DNA of 33,790 bases. It comes from DASZHJ01 sp035938015 (lineage in GTDB: Bacteria > Pseudomonadota > Alphaproteobacteria > ATCC43930 > CGMCC-115725). The stretch's first letter is position 1; each line of letters opens with the position of its first letter. The stretch lies in contig DASZHJ010000017.1 of the NCBI GenBank assembly GCA_035938015.1, positions 1 to 33,790 on the forward strand, read 5' to 3'. Positions 14,792 to 22,853 of the stretch are shown piece by piece. The position numbers and the translations under genes are program-made. Below the pieces are notes generated by a model. The model made no database searches and had not been told where the DNA came from. It saw only the letters and a list, made by a program, of their open reading frames with translations.

Positions 14792-15913
14792 ATGAAAAAG
14801 CTGGCCGCACTTCTCGTAGGAACGATGGCGCTGGGATTGGCCGCTACCGCGAGTGCGCAGCCCGTCCCTTACATCCAGGGCAACCTCGGCGCCGTCATCA
14901 TGAACAATCCGACGACCAGCTTTACGTTTCCGCCCACGATCATCAGAAACGTCACAGTGACCTCCTTGGTCGGCGGTCCCGTGGGGTTGGATCCCTCGTT
15001 CAAGGCGAAGATGGACGTGGGCTTCGGAGTGAGCGTGAGCGCGGGCTATGAGGGGTTGTTCATTCCAGAGTTCAGGGCCGAGGCTGAGATCAACTATCAC
15101 AGCAATCGGATCGACACTGTAACGAGCTCGTTCCTGCCGTCTCCGCATTCGTTCGGGGCGACCGGAAGCATCGACTCCATCGGGCTGATGCTGAACGGTT
15201 ACTATGATTTCCTGAACAGCAGCGCGTGGACGCCCTATCTGGGCGGCGGCATCGGCGCGGCGCATCTCGCCGTCACCGACGCCGGGATACCGGCGCTAAG
15301 CTCGTTCACCGCGAGCGCCCGCGACTGGCAGTTCGCCTATCAGGGCATCGCGGGCGTGCGCTACAGCTTCACGCCCAGCATCTCGGCGAGCTTGGACTAT
15401 CGGTACTTTGCCACGACCGATCCGAAATTCACCTTGGCGACGCCACTCGGAACCGTCTCGGCGAAGACCGAGTATCACACACACAACATTATGCTGGGCC
15501 TGGCGTATCACTTCCTGCCGGCGCCTCCACCGCCGCCGGTGGCCGCGGCACCTCCGCCGCCGCCCGCGCCGGCTCCGCCCGCACCGACCCGGCAGTTCGT
15601 GGTGTACTTCGAGTTCGACAAATCGGATCTGACGCCCGAGGGTGCGAAGGTGGTGTCGGATGCGGCGGCGGCCTACAAGCAGACGGGCTCGGCGCGGATC
15701 GCGGTGACGGGCTACACGGACCTGGCGGGCACGCAGCAGTACAACCTCGGCCTCTCCAAGCGCCGCGCGGACACGGTGCGCGGTGCGCTGGTTCGCCAAG
15801 GGGTGCCTGACGGCGCGATCGCGGAGGCCTGGAAGGGCAAGCAGAACCCGGCGGTGCCGACGCCCGACGGCGTACGCGAGCCGCGCAACCGGCGCGTGGA
15901 GATCATGCTCTAG
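14792..15913 (+). CDS. OmpA-family outer-membrane protein with N-terminal beta-barrel
   Basis: Outer-membrane protein of 373 residues. MKKLAALLVG opens a Sec signal peptide with probable cleavage after ATASA (residue 22). Residues about 27-240 alternate hydrophobic and polar positions, with glycines and aromatic girdles typical of an eight-stranded barrel, ending in HNIMLGLAYHF. A Pro/Ala-rich linker (about 241-266) joins it to the OmpA C-terminal domain: VVYFEFDKSDLTPEG, VTGYTDLAGT and YNLGLSKRRADTVRGAL, which carries the NxxLSxxRAxxV peptidoglycan-binding signature. It thus ties outer membrane to cell wall. It has its own AT-rich upstream region and a strong terminator. Two Asn-X-Ser/Thr sites (RNVT and LNSS) lie in the barrel part, of interest because of the neighbouring oligosaccharyltransferase. 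Confidence 0.92.
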   Translation: MKKLAALLVGTMALGLAATASAQPVPYIQGNLGAVIMNNPTTSFTFPPTIIRNVTVTSLVGGPVGLDPSFKAKMDVGFGVSVSAGYEGLFIPEFRAEAEINYHSNRIDTVTSSFLPSPHSFGATGSIDSIGLMLNGYYDFLNSSAWTPYLGGGIGAAHLAVTDAGIPALSSFTASARDWQFAYQGIAGVRYSFTPSISASLDYRYFATTDPKFTLATPLGTVSAKTEYHTHNIMLGLAYHFLPAPPPPPVAAAPPPPPAPAPPAPTRQFVVYFEFDKSDLTPEGAKVVSDAAAAYKQTGSARIAVTGYTDLAGTQQYNLGLSKRRADTVRGALVRQGVPDGAIAEAWKGKQNPAVPTPDGVREPRNRRVEIML

Positions 15914-15947
15914 GGGAGTCCGCGAGCACTTTGGGGGGATGACGACG

Positions 15948-15983
15948 GCGGCCGGAGGGCAACCTCCGGCCGCTTCGCTTTTG
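15948..15983 (+). terminator. Rho-independent terminator of the OmpA-family gene
   Basis: GCGGCCGGAGG (15948-15958) and CCTCCGGCCGC (15963-15973) form a perfect 11-base-pair stem with a GCAA tetraloop, followed by TTCGCTTTTG. It lies 35 bases after the stop codon and is the clearest terminator in the window. Confidence 0.9.
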
Positions 15984-16071
15984 CCATCGGTGCGCTTGCT
16001 CGATGGCCCCGGCGTCGGGCGCCGTGGTGGTCGCGCGGAGCACCACGCTCATCCTGCTGGAAGCGGCGACG

Positions 16072-16221
16072 TCATCTCATGAAATGCGGCGATAGACCGG
16101 GGAGGCCTATGAGGATCAAATAGATCGCCACGATGTAGTTCAACAGGCGCGGGGCAAGCAGGATCAGAATGCCCGCAATGAGCGCGACCAGAGGCTCCAA
16201 CAACCGGATATTGACCATCAT
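16072..16221 (-). CDS. Small DUF3096-type membrane protein
   Basis: Short protein of 49 residues. The core EPLVALIAGILILLAPRLLNYIVAIYLILIG matches the two-helix hairpin of DUF3096 proteins, small inner-membrane proteins of unknown function that are widespread in proteobacteria. ATG 16221 (followed by a second ATG) is preferred because CGGAG lies about 7 bases upstream; the in-frame start at 16287 would add a polar, atypical leader. It stands alone between the OmpA terminator and the SDR gene. No function can be assigned. Confidence 0.75.
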   Translation of the reverse strand: MMVNIRLLEPLVALIAGILILLAPRLLNYIVAIYLILIGLPGLSPHFMR

Positions 16222-16319
16222 GGCTGGCTCCGTGCTCGGTGGGAAAGATTGAGAATGGCTCGCGGACATTCGCGGAGCCGTGATCATTCTAAGACCGGCC
16301 GAGCGGGCATGCGCCGCCG

Positions 16320-17141
16320 CTACCCCGGCTGCTTCTTGTCCTGGTAGACGGCGAGGCTGCCGATCGAGTTGCCGCCGTCCACGCTGAGCGTTGCGCCGGT
16401 GACGTAGCCGGCCTTCGCGGAGCAGAGATACAAGATGGCGTTGGCGATATCGGCTTGAGTGGTGCCGCGCCCGAGCGGAATCTGGCCGAGCGTTGCCTCG
16501 ACATGGGCAGCCGTGAGCGGGCTCGCCGTGCTCCCGGGCGCGAAACCCGGCTCGACCGCGTTGACGCGAATGCCGAACTCCGCCAGTTCCAGCGCGAACC
16601 CCTTGGTGAGGCGATCGAGCGCGGTCTTAGAGACGCAATAGGGCGCCACCGTGCGACGCATCTTGCGCGCGGCTCCGGAGGAGATGTTGACGATGTTGCC
16701 GGGCTGGCGCGCCGCGATCATCAGCTTGGCGAAGCCGCGCGAGATCAAGAACGGTGCGCGCAGGTTGACCGCAAAAATCCGGTCCCATTCCGCCGCGTCG
16801 ATGTCGATCAGGAATCCGCTGGGATAGACGCCGGCATTGTTGACGACGATGTCTGGCGCGCCCCACGATGCCCCCACCTTGGCGACGAGCCCCTCGATCG
16901 AGCCGGCGTCGGTCAGCTCCGTCGAATGAGTGAGCCCGCCATTCCGGGTAATCTCGAGCTGGTCTCCGAGCTCGCGGAGCGCTCGCTCCTGCCGGTCGGA
17001 GAGGCAGAGCCGCGCGCCCACGCTTGCGAAAGCATCGGCGATCCAGCGGCCAAGCACGCCGCACGCGCCGGTCAGCACCACCTTGCGTCCGCGAAACTCG
17101 TCGGCCCATGCTTTTGCATCGAACTCGGCGAGTGATGCCAT
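16320..17141 (-). CDS. SDR-family NAD(P)-dependent oxidoreductase
   Basis: Classical short-chain dehydrogenase/reductase, 273 residues. TGACGVLG (24-31) is the dinucleotide loop, NNAG (101-104) follows, and the catalytic set is S154/S155, Y168 and K172 (YCVSK). The C-terminus has the PG and GYVTGATLSVDGG signatures of FabG-like members. An N-terminal extension of about 18 residues precedes the fold. The substrate is unknown. It lies 33 bases downstream of the AroE-like gene on the same strand, and with the CoA-transferase remnant forms a three-gene leftward unit that looks catabolic. Confidence 0.88.
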   Translation of the reverse strand: MASLAEFDAKAWADEFRGRKVVLTGACGVLGRWIADAFASVGARLCLSDRQERALRELGDQLEITRNGGLTHSTELTDAGSIEGLVAKVGASWGAPDIVVNNAGVYPSGFLIDIDAAEWDRIFAVNLRAPFLISRGFAKLMIAARQPGNIVNISSGAARKMRRTVAPYCVSKTALDRLTKGFALELAEFGIRVNAVEPGFAPGSTASPLTAAHVEATLGQIPLGRGTTQADIANAILYLCSAKAGYVTGATLSVDGGNSIGSLAVYQDKKQPG

Positions 17142-17174
17142 CGCGTGATACCTGACCCTTTCCGCGGCTCTCGA

Positions 17175-17990
17175 CTAGGTCCGACCGTCCAGGAACGCGA
17201 TGCCCGCGTCAATCTGGGCCGCCATCATGGCGTAGCCGCCCAGCACGGGGCAGCCGAAACTCCGGGCGTGGCGCAAGAAAGCCGTCGGCTCGGACTTCAC
17301 GACGACGTCGACGGCAAGGGCTGCGGGATCGACGCGCCCGAGCGGGGCGGGCAACCCGTCGCCAGCCGCCATCCCCACCGGGCTCGCGTTGACGATCATG
17401 TTGTGATCTTCAGCGACGGGCGCCCCCGTGGTGACGTGATATCCCGGAACCACGCGCGCGAGGCGCTCGGCGAGGGCGGTGGCCCTGGTCGGCTCCAGAT
17501 CATGGACGGTGATCGCCCCTGTGCCGGCTTCGGCCAGCGCCACAGCGATGGCGCTTCCGACACCGCCAGCGCCGATGAGAAGGACGCGCCTCCCCTCGAG
17601 AGCGTGTCCTGCCGCACGGACGGCCCTTACGAGCCCGTACCCGTCGAACATGTCTCCGGTCCAACCGCCATCGCTGTCGCGACGCATCACATTGATGGCG
17701 CCGACCTTCTCGCCCATGGGCCGAAGCCGATCCACGAAGGGCACGATGCGCGCCTTGTAGGGTACGGTGATCACGAGGCCATGGAGGTTCGCGAGCGCCT
17801 TCAGGCCACGCACGGTCGCCTCGAATCGGTCTGGCAACACGTGAAGCGGAACCATGATGGCATTCCGGCTCACCGCCCGGAAATGTGCGGTGTAGAGCCG
17901 TGGCGAGCCCACCTGCGCGATGGGATCGCCGATGATGCCATAGAGGCGCGTGGCGCCGTCGACGATAGGGATCTCGGGCGCTTCGCTCAT
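17175..17990 (-). CDS. Shikimate dehydrogenase-like (AroE family) oxidoreductase
   Basis: AroE-fold protein of 271 residues: substrate domain YGIIGDPIAQVGSP (17-30), ITVPYKARI with the catalytic Lys K79, GAINVM with N100, D116 in the position of the catalytic Asp (GDMFDGYG), and a NADP-binding GAGGVG (140-145). The Ser-x-Ser pair that holds the shikimate carboxylate (HSKSP in E. coli AroE) reads QVGSP, so the first Ser is a Val. Together with the catabolic-looking neighbours this suggests a paralogue acting on another cyclic hydroxy acid or a quinate-like compound rather than the biosynthetic enzyme. It lies 11 bases after the CoA-transferase remnant. The Shine-Dalgarno sequence is weak. Confidence 0.8.
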   Translation of the reverse strand: MSEAPEIPIVDGATRLYGIIGDPIAQVGSPRLYTAHFRAVSRNAIMVPLHVLPDRFEATVRGLKALANLHGLVITVPYKARIVPFVDRLRPMGEKVGAINVMRRDSDGGWTGDMFDGYGLVRAVRAAGHALEGRRVLLIGAGGVGSAIAVALAEAGTGAITVHDLEPTRATALAERLARVVPGYHVTTGAPVAEDHNMIVNASPVGMAAGDGLPAPLGRVDPAALAVDVVVKSEPTAFLRHARSFGCPVLGGYAMMAAQIDAGIAFLDGRT

Positions 17991-18001
17991 CGTCGGGCGT
18001 C

Positions 18002-18661
18002 TCAGGCCAAATCGAAGATCGCGAGGCGCGGCGAGCCGGCTCGATGCGGCTTGGCCGCGAGGTCGCGGGCGAGCCCGATCTTCCCGGGCTGGAACAGCCG
18101 CGCATCCATGGTCGCGAGCGCCGGCGAGATCGCGGATTTGAAATCCATATGCTCGAGGATGTCGCGGTCGACGTCGACGCCCGGCGCGATCTCGACGAGC
18201 TCCAATCCCGCCGCGGTCAACCGGAACACCGCGCGCTCCGTCACGTAGAGCACGCGCTGTCCGCGCTCACGAGCGTAGCGGTCGCTGTACGTGATCTGCT
18301 CCACGGTCTTGACGAGCTTGCGCTGACTTCCGCCGGCGGTGAGCGTGCCGCCGAACACCGCGCATTTCGCATTCTGGCTGATGTTGATGAAGCCGCCAGG
18401 CCCGATGATGCGCTGTCTGAAGCGGCTCACGTTGACGTTGCCCTCGGCGTCGACCTCGGCGGAGGAGAGGAACGCGAGATCGAGGCCGTCGCCGTCGTAG
18501 AAGTCGAACTGGTAGGGTTGGTCGATCATAGCGTCATAGTTGCGCGAGGCGCCGGCTTCGTTGCCGGACGCCGGCGCGCCGCCGCCGCCGGACCCGCCGG
18601 TCAGGATGGTGTCGCCGGAGCGCACCACCTTTGCGGCCTCGTCCGCCGTCACGCGTCGCAC
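18002..18661 (-). pseudogene. Acyl-CoA:acetate/3-ketoacid CoA-transferase (YdiF-like) with in-frame internal deletion
   Basis: The 219-residue frame starts like the N-terminus of a two-domain CoA-transferase (VTADEAAKVVRSGDTILTGG, residues 4-23) and then, from about residue 28, is the C-terminal domain: IDQPYQFDFYDG (46-57), DLAFLSSAEVDAEGNVNVSR, GPGGFINISQNAK and GGTLTAGGS. The full-length family has roughly 520 residues, so about 300 are missing, including most of the first domain and the active-site Glu of the second (the E before the GPIGG-type segment). The join falls in a Gly-rich coding stretch near 18572-18600, keeps the frame and leaves no stop. A strong AAGGAGG sits 6 bases before the GTG start, so expression signals are intact, but CoA-transferase activity is not expected. 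An assembly artefact is possible. Confidence 0.7.
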
Positions 18662-18788
18662 GTAAACCCTCCTTTCTCAGATCGTTCCAAAGCCCGTGAC
18701 GCCGCGCCCAATCCTAACTACCATCTCGCCGCACTCGAGACGCTTAGTGTTGCACGTCGCCATAGGGAGTGCGAGGTACACGGAGAGA
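18662..18788. promoter_or_regulatory. Divergent region between CoA-transferase remnant and SDR genes
   Basis: 127 bases from which two groups of genes diverge. The leftward side has a strong Shine-Dalgarno AAGGAGG (about 18668-18674 on the complement), the rightward side GGAG 5 bases before ATG 18789. TTGCAC at about 18748 may be a rightward -35 box, but no clear -10 follows. No palindrome was found. Confidence 0.3.
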
Positions 18789-19574
18789 ATGGGCGAAGCC
18801 GATCGACATTCACGACCGCGCGTACTCGTGACCGGTGCCCGTCGCGGGATCGGACGCGGCATCGCTTGGGCGTTCGCGGAAGGCGGCTACGACGTAGTCG
18901 TGAACGACCTCGTCGAGGACGCGTTGGTCGCGGAGACCATCGCGGGCATTCGAGAGCGCGGCGGCAAGGGATGCTTCCTGCAGGGAGATATCGCCGATCT
19001 TGGCCGGCATGCCGCGCTGGTGGAGCGCGCCTTCGCGGCCTTCGGCGGCCTCGAGGTGCTCGTCAACAACGCGGGCATCCAGGTCGCCAAGCGCCAGGAC
19101 ATGCTGGAGACCACCCCGGAGAGCTTCGATGCGCTGATGGCAACGAACCTCCGGGGACCCTTCTTCTTGACCCAGCGCATCGCCCGGCGCTGGCTTGCGG
19201 AGAAGAACCCTGAGCCCCCGCGCGCTATCGTCAACATCGCGTCGATCAACAGTGCGATGCCCTCCACGAACCGCGCCGAGTACTGCATCAGCAAGACCGG
19301 CGTTTCCATGATGACGGAGCTGTTCGCCGTGCGGCTCGCCGAGGCCGGCATCGGCGTGTTCGAGATCCGGCCGGGGATCATCCGCACCGACATGACGGCG
19401 GGCGTCCGGGAGACCTATGACCGGCTCATCGCCGATGGCGTCGCGCCGGTGCGGCGATGGGGTGAGCCGAAGGACATCGGGCGTGCCGCCGTGGCGCTGG
19501 CCCGCGATGACTTCCAGTTCAGCACCGGAAGCGTCATCCACGTCGACGGCGGCCTGCACATTCATCGCCTGTGA
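18789..19574 (+). CDS. SDR-family 3-ketoacyl-ACP reductase-like oxidoreductase
   Basis: Classical SDR of 261 residues: TGARRGIG (15-22), NNAG (93-96), catalytic S152 (NIASINS), Y165 and K169 (YCISK), and the C-terminal STGSVIHVDGG. FabG-like by sequence, but linked to a Gfo/Idh/MocA gene, which favours a sugar or polyol dehydrogenase role over fatty-acid synthesis. ATG 18789 has GGAG 5 bases upstream; an earlier in-frame ATG at 18696 would add 31 residues lacking family character. 150 bases separate it from the next gene on the same strand. Confidence 0.85.
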   Translation: MGEADRHSRPRVLVTGARRGIGRGIAWAFAEGGYDVVVNDLVEDALVAETIAGIRERGGKGCFLQGDIADLGRHAALVERAFAAFGGLEVLVNNAGIQVAKRQDMLETTPESFDALMATNLRGPFFLTQRIARRWLAEKNPEPPRAIVNIASINSAMPSTNRAEYCISKTGVSMMTELFAVRLAEAGIGVFEIRPGIIRTDMTAGVRETYDRLIADGVAPVRRWGEPKDIGRAAVALARDDFQFSTGSVIHVDGGLHIHRL

Positions 19575-19724
19575 GAGACGGGGATCCGGCGAATGTTTAC
19601 GAGGGATCACAAGCATGGTCGAATCCGTCAGGCTCTCCATCGCCGATGCGGCCGCCGGGAGGGCATTCGCGCCTTCCAGGAAAAGCGAGCAGCGGAGTTC
19701 AAGACCTGAAGAGGACGTGAGCCC

Positions 19725-20750
19725 ATGAGCACTCGCCGCCGTCTCGCCGTCATCGGTCTCGGCATGGCTTTGAAGCCGCACATCCGAAGCCTGGAAGAGC
19801 TCTCGGACCGGGTCGAGATCGCCGCCTGCTATTCGCCGAGCAAGGAGCGCCGGAAAGCATTCTCGGCGGCTCACGGCTATCCCGTGGCGGACGATCTCGA
19901 CCGCGTGCTGCGCGACCGCACGATCGAGGCGGTGGTGATCCTGACGCCGCCCAACACGCACCTGGAGCTGGTGGAGCGCTGCGCCGCCGCCGGAAAGCAC
20001 GTGCTGCTGGAAAAGCCGATCGACGGCACGGTCGCGCGGGCGCGCCGCGCGGTCGAAGCGATGGAACGCGCGGGCTGCCGGCTTGCGATCGTGCTGCAGC
20101 ACCGCTTCCGCGCGGTGTCTCGCGAGCTCGCCGAGCTCGTGTCGTCGGGCGAGCTCGGTCGGCTGGTCTCCGGGTCTGCCTCGATCCGCTGGTGGCGGCC
20201 GCCGGAGTATTTCGCGCAACCTGGCCGGGGCATGAAGGCGCGCGACGGCGGCGGCGTCCTGCTGACCCAGGCGATCCATACCCTCGACCTCTTCCAGAGC
20301 CTCGCGGGGCCGATCGCCGAAGTCTCGGCCTTTGCCGCGACCTCGCCGCTGCGCAAGATCGATACCGAGGACATCGTCGGGGCCGGGGTCCGATTCGCCG
20401 ATGGGGCGGTCGGCACCATCGATGCGACGACCGTCGCCTATCCTGGATTTCCCGAGCGGATCGAGCTTGCTTGCGAGAAGGCGACGGCACAGCTCAACGC
20501 CGAGACGCTGGACGTGTTCTTCAAGAACGGCCGCCGTCTGCGCGAAGGCGGTCAGGTCTCCAACAGCGGCGGCGCCGATCCCATGGCCTTCTCGCACGAG
20601 GCGCACAAGGCGCTGATCAGCGACTTCCTCGATGCGATCGACGGCAACCGCAATCCCGTGACCCATGGTCGCGAGGCCCTGAAGGTTCAGGTCTTGATCG
20701 AGGCGCTGCTGCGCTCGGCCGAGGAGGGCAGGGCGGTCAAGGTCGCCTGA
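19725..20750 (+). CDS. Gfo/Idh/MocA-family oxidoreductase
   Basis: NAD(P)-dependent dehydrogenase of 341 residues. N-terminal Rossmann fold with VIGLGMALKPH (about 9-19), the ILTPPNTHLE strand and the family-defining LEKPIDG with the catalytic Lys; the C-terminal alpha/beta domain carries the His of QAIHTLDLF. These enzymes oxidise or reduce sugars, inositols and related polyols. GAGGA about 10 bases upstream supports ATG 19725. With the preceding SDR it may form a small sugar-oxidation unit; the substrate is unknown. The 150 bases before it hold no convincing gene. Confidence 0.87.
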   Translation: MSTRRRLAVIGLGMALKPHIRSLEELSDRVEIAACYSPSKERRKAFSAAHGYPVADDLDRVLRDRTIEAVVILTPPNTHLELVERCAAAGKHVLLEKPIDGTVARARRAVEAMERAGCRLAIVLQHRFRAVSRELAELVSSGELGRLVSGSASIRWWRPPEYFAQPGRGMKARDGGGVLLTQAIHTLDLFQSLAGPIAEVSAFAATSPLRKIDTEDIVGAGVRFADGAVGTIDATTVAYPGFPERIELACEKATAQLNAETLDVFFKNGRRLREGGQVSNSGGADPMAFSHEAHKALISDFLDAIDGNRNPVTHGREALKVQVLIEALLRSAEEGRAVKVA

Positions 20751-20768
20751 CGGCCCGATGAAGCGATC

Positions 20769-20852
20769 TCAGGCGTTCTTCACCCACTTGAGAATGTGCT
20801 CGGCCACGGCCACCAGCTCGCCGTCGCCGACGCTCACATGAAACGTGTCCAT
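20769..20852 (-). CDS. Possible 27-residue peptide or gene remnant after the ABC operon
   Basis: ATG 20852 opens a 27-codon frame (MDTFHVSVGDGELVAVAEHI...) ending at TGA 20769-20771. AAGGAG (20863-20868 on the complement) overlaps the stop of the upstream ABC ATPase gene and lies 10 bases before the ATG, so it would be translated as the sixth cistron of the transporter operon. The composition is protein-like. It could be a real small peptide or the tail of a larger gene that lost its 5' part. I recognise no family. Confidence 0.35.
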   Translation of the reverse strand: MDTFHVSVGDGELVAVAEHILKWVKNA

Positions 20853-20866
20853 GGTCTGCTTGCTCC

Positions 20867-21865
20867 TTATGCCTGCAGCGGATCGGTCCGGCCCGTCTCG
20901 CGCAGGTGGCAGGCCACCATGCGTCCGGGCACCACTTCGCGCAGGATCGGTTCCTCCTCGCGGCAGCGCGCGATCGCGAAGGGGCAGCGCGTGTGGAACC
21001 GGCAGCCCGGCGGGGGATTCATCGGACTCGGCACGTCACCCTCGATGACGAGCCGGGTCCTGCGAACCCGCGGATCCGGCACGGGTGCCGCCTCGATCAG
21101 CGCCTGAGAATAGGGATGCAGCGGGTTCGCGAACATCGCCTCCTTGCGGGCGATCTCGACGATACGGCCCAGGTACATGACGGCGATGCGATGGCCGATA
21201 TGCTCGACCACACCGAGGTCGTGCGAGATGAAGAGATAAGTGAGCTTGAGTTCGTCCTGCAGGTTCATGAGCAAGTTCAGCACCTGCGCCTGGACCGAGA
21301 CGTCGAGCGCGGAGACCGGCTCGTCCGCGATGATGAGATTGGGGCTCACCACGAGCGCGCGAGCGATGCCGAGGCGCTGGCGTTGCCCACCGGAGAACTC
21401 GAAGGGATAGCGGCGCATGGCCTCCGCACGCAGTCCCACGCGCTCCAGCACCGCGGCGACGCGCGCCTCGCGCTCGGCTGCCGGCATGGGATCGAAGTTC
21501 TCGAGCGGCTCGCCCACGATGGCGCCGGCGGTAAGCCGGGGATTGAGCGAGGCGTAAGGATCCTGAAAAACCATCTGCACGTGCCGGCGGTAGGTCCGCA
21601 TCGCGTCCTGGTCGAGCGCTGTGATGTCGACGCCATTGAGCACGACCCGCCCGTCCGTCGGCTCGATGAACCGCAGGATGAGCTTGCCGACCGTCGACTT
21701 GCCGCAGCCGGATTCGCCCACCAGGCACAGGGTCTCCCCGGCCTCGATGGAGAACGATACTCCGTCGACCGCCTTCACGTGCGCGACCGTCCGGCGCAGC
21801 AGCCCGAGCCGCACGGGGAAGTGCTTGCGCAGCCCCTCAACGGTCAGAACGGGGCCGGCGGTCAT
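20867..21865 (-). CDS. Peptide/opine-type ABC transporter ATP-binding protein (DppF/OppF-like)
   Basis: ATPase of 332 residues for the uptake system encoded upstream. Walker A GESGCGKS (50-57), Q-loop VFQDPYASLNP, signature FSGGQRQR, Walker B LIIADEP, switch His in FISHDLG, and the C-terminal oligopeptide/dipeptide extension with the Cys-containing PPGCRFHTRCPFA segment typical of DppF/OppF. The ATG overlaps the stop of the DppD-like gene (ATGA), so the pair is coupled and probably forms the heterodimeric motor. The gene ends the recognised operon apart from the 27-codon frame. Confidence 0.92.
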   Translation of the reverse strand: MTAGPVLTVEGLRKHFPVRLGLLRRTVAHVKAVDGVSFSIEAGETLCLVGESGCGKSTVGKLILRFIEPTDGRVVLNGVDITALDQDAMRTYRRHVQMVFQDPYASLNPRLTAGAIVGEPLENFDPMPAAEREARVAAVLERVGLRAEAMRRYPFEFSGGQRQRLGIARALVVSPNLIIADEPVSALDVSVQAQVLNLLMNLQDELKLTYLFISHDLGVVEHIGHRIAVMYLGRIVEIARKEAMFANPLHPYSQALIEAAPVPDPRVRRTRLVIEGDVPSPMNPPPGCRFHTRCPFAIARCREEEPILREVVPGRMVACHLRETGRTDPLQA

Positions 21866-22851
21866 GCCGCGAGCACCCGATCGACGTGCCAGCATGCCGC
21901 CCAATGACCGGGCGCGCGCTCCTCCAGCGGCGGCGCCTCGCGGTGGCACTGGTCGGTCGCGAAGCCGCAGCGCGGCGCGAACGAACAACCGGGGATCGGC
22001 TCGCGGAGCGACGGCACGATGCCCGGGATCTCCTGCAGCCGTCGAGCCGACTGCGCCGTGCGTCGCCGCGGGATGGAGGCCATGAGGCCGCGCGTATAGG
22101 GATGCATCGGCCGGTCGAAGAGCTCGAGGACAGGCGCTTCCTCGACCTTCCGCCCCGCATACATCACGATCACGCGCTGGCAGGTCTCCGCGACCACGCC
22201 GAGGTCGTGGGTGATCAGCATCACCGCCGCGCCGAACCGGCCCTTGAGCTCCAGCATCAGCTTCAGGATCTGGGCTTGAATGGTCACATCGAGCGCCGTG
22301 GTAGGCTCGTCCGCGATCAGCAGCTTCGGATTGCAACAGAGGGCCATCGCGATCATCACGCGCTGCCGCATCCCGCCCGAGAACTGGTGAGGATAGCCGC
22401 GCACGCGGCGCTCGGCATCGGGAATGCGCACCAGGTGAAGCATTTCCACCGCTTGCGCGAGGGACTGCGGCCGACTCTTCTTCTGGTGGATCATGATCGC
22501 TTCGGCGATCTGGTCGCCGATTGTGAGCACGGGATTGAGCGAGGTCATCGGCTCCTGGAAGATCATGGCGATGCGGTTGCCGCGGATGTCGCGCATCTCC
22601 GCCTCGCTGAGCGCCAGCAGGTCCTTTCCATCGAACCGGATCGCGCCCGAGACGACGCGGCCAAGCTTCGCCGGCAGCAGGCGCATGATCGAGAGTGCCG
22701 TCACGCTCTTGCCGCAGCCGGACTCGCCGACGACGCCGACGGTTTCTCCGGCGTACACCGCAAGGCTCACCCCATCGACGGCGCGCGTGACGCCGTCGAG
22801 CGTGAAAAAATGCGTGTGAAGATCGTCGACGCGAAGGAGCGCGTCCGGCAT
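21862..22851 (-). CDS. Peptide/opine-type ABC transporter ATP-binding protein (DppD/OppD-like)
   Basis: ATPase of 329 residues: Walker A GESGCGKS (42-49), Q-loop IFQEPMTSLNP, signature FSGGMRQR, Walker B LLIADEP, LITHDLG, and the C-terminal oligopeptide-type extension PGCSFAPRCGFATDQC, whose Cys pattern suggests the iron-sulfur-type motif reported in this subfamily. ATG 22851 follows the permease stop by 2 bases; the longer in-frame start (22941) lies inside the permease gene. It pairs with the following DppF-like subunit. Confidence 0.92.
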   Translation of the reverse strand: MPDALLRVDDLHTHFFTLDGVTRAVDGVSLAVYAGETVGVVGESGCGKSVTALSIMRLLPAKLGRVVSGAIRFDGKDLLALSEAEMRDIRGNRIAMIFQEPMTSLNPVLTIGDQIAEAIMIHQKKSRPQSLAQAVEMLHLVRIPDAERRVRGYPHQFSGGMRQRVMIAMALCCNPKLLIADEPTTALDVTIQAQILKLMLELKGRFGAAVMLITHDLGVVAETCQRVIVMYAGRKVEEAPVLELFDRPMHPYTRGLMASIPRRRTAQSARRLQEIPGIVPSLREPIPGCSFAPRCGFATDQCHREAPPLEERAPGHWAACWHVDRVLAA

Positions 22852-22853
22852 GG

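Noticed and set aside
18789..19574. Calling the SDR the fatty-acid synthesis gene fabG
   Set aside because: The SDR motifs are generic and there is no fatty-acid synthesis gene nearby; the neighbours are a Gfo/Idh/MocA enzyme and catabolic-type genes.
18810..20666. Leftward 618-codon frame across the SDR and Gfo/Idh/MocA genes
   Set aside because: It spans two well-supported genes on the other strand and its translation has no domain signature.
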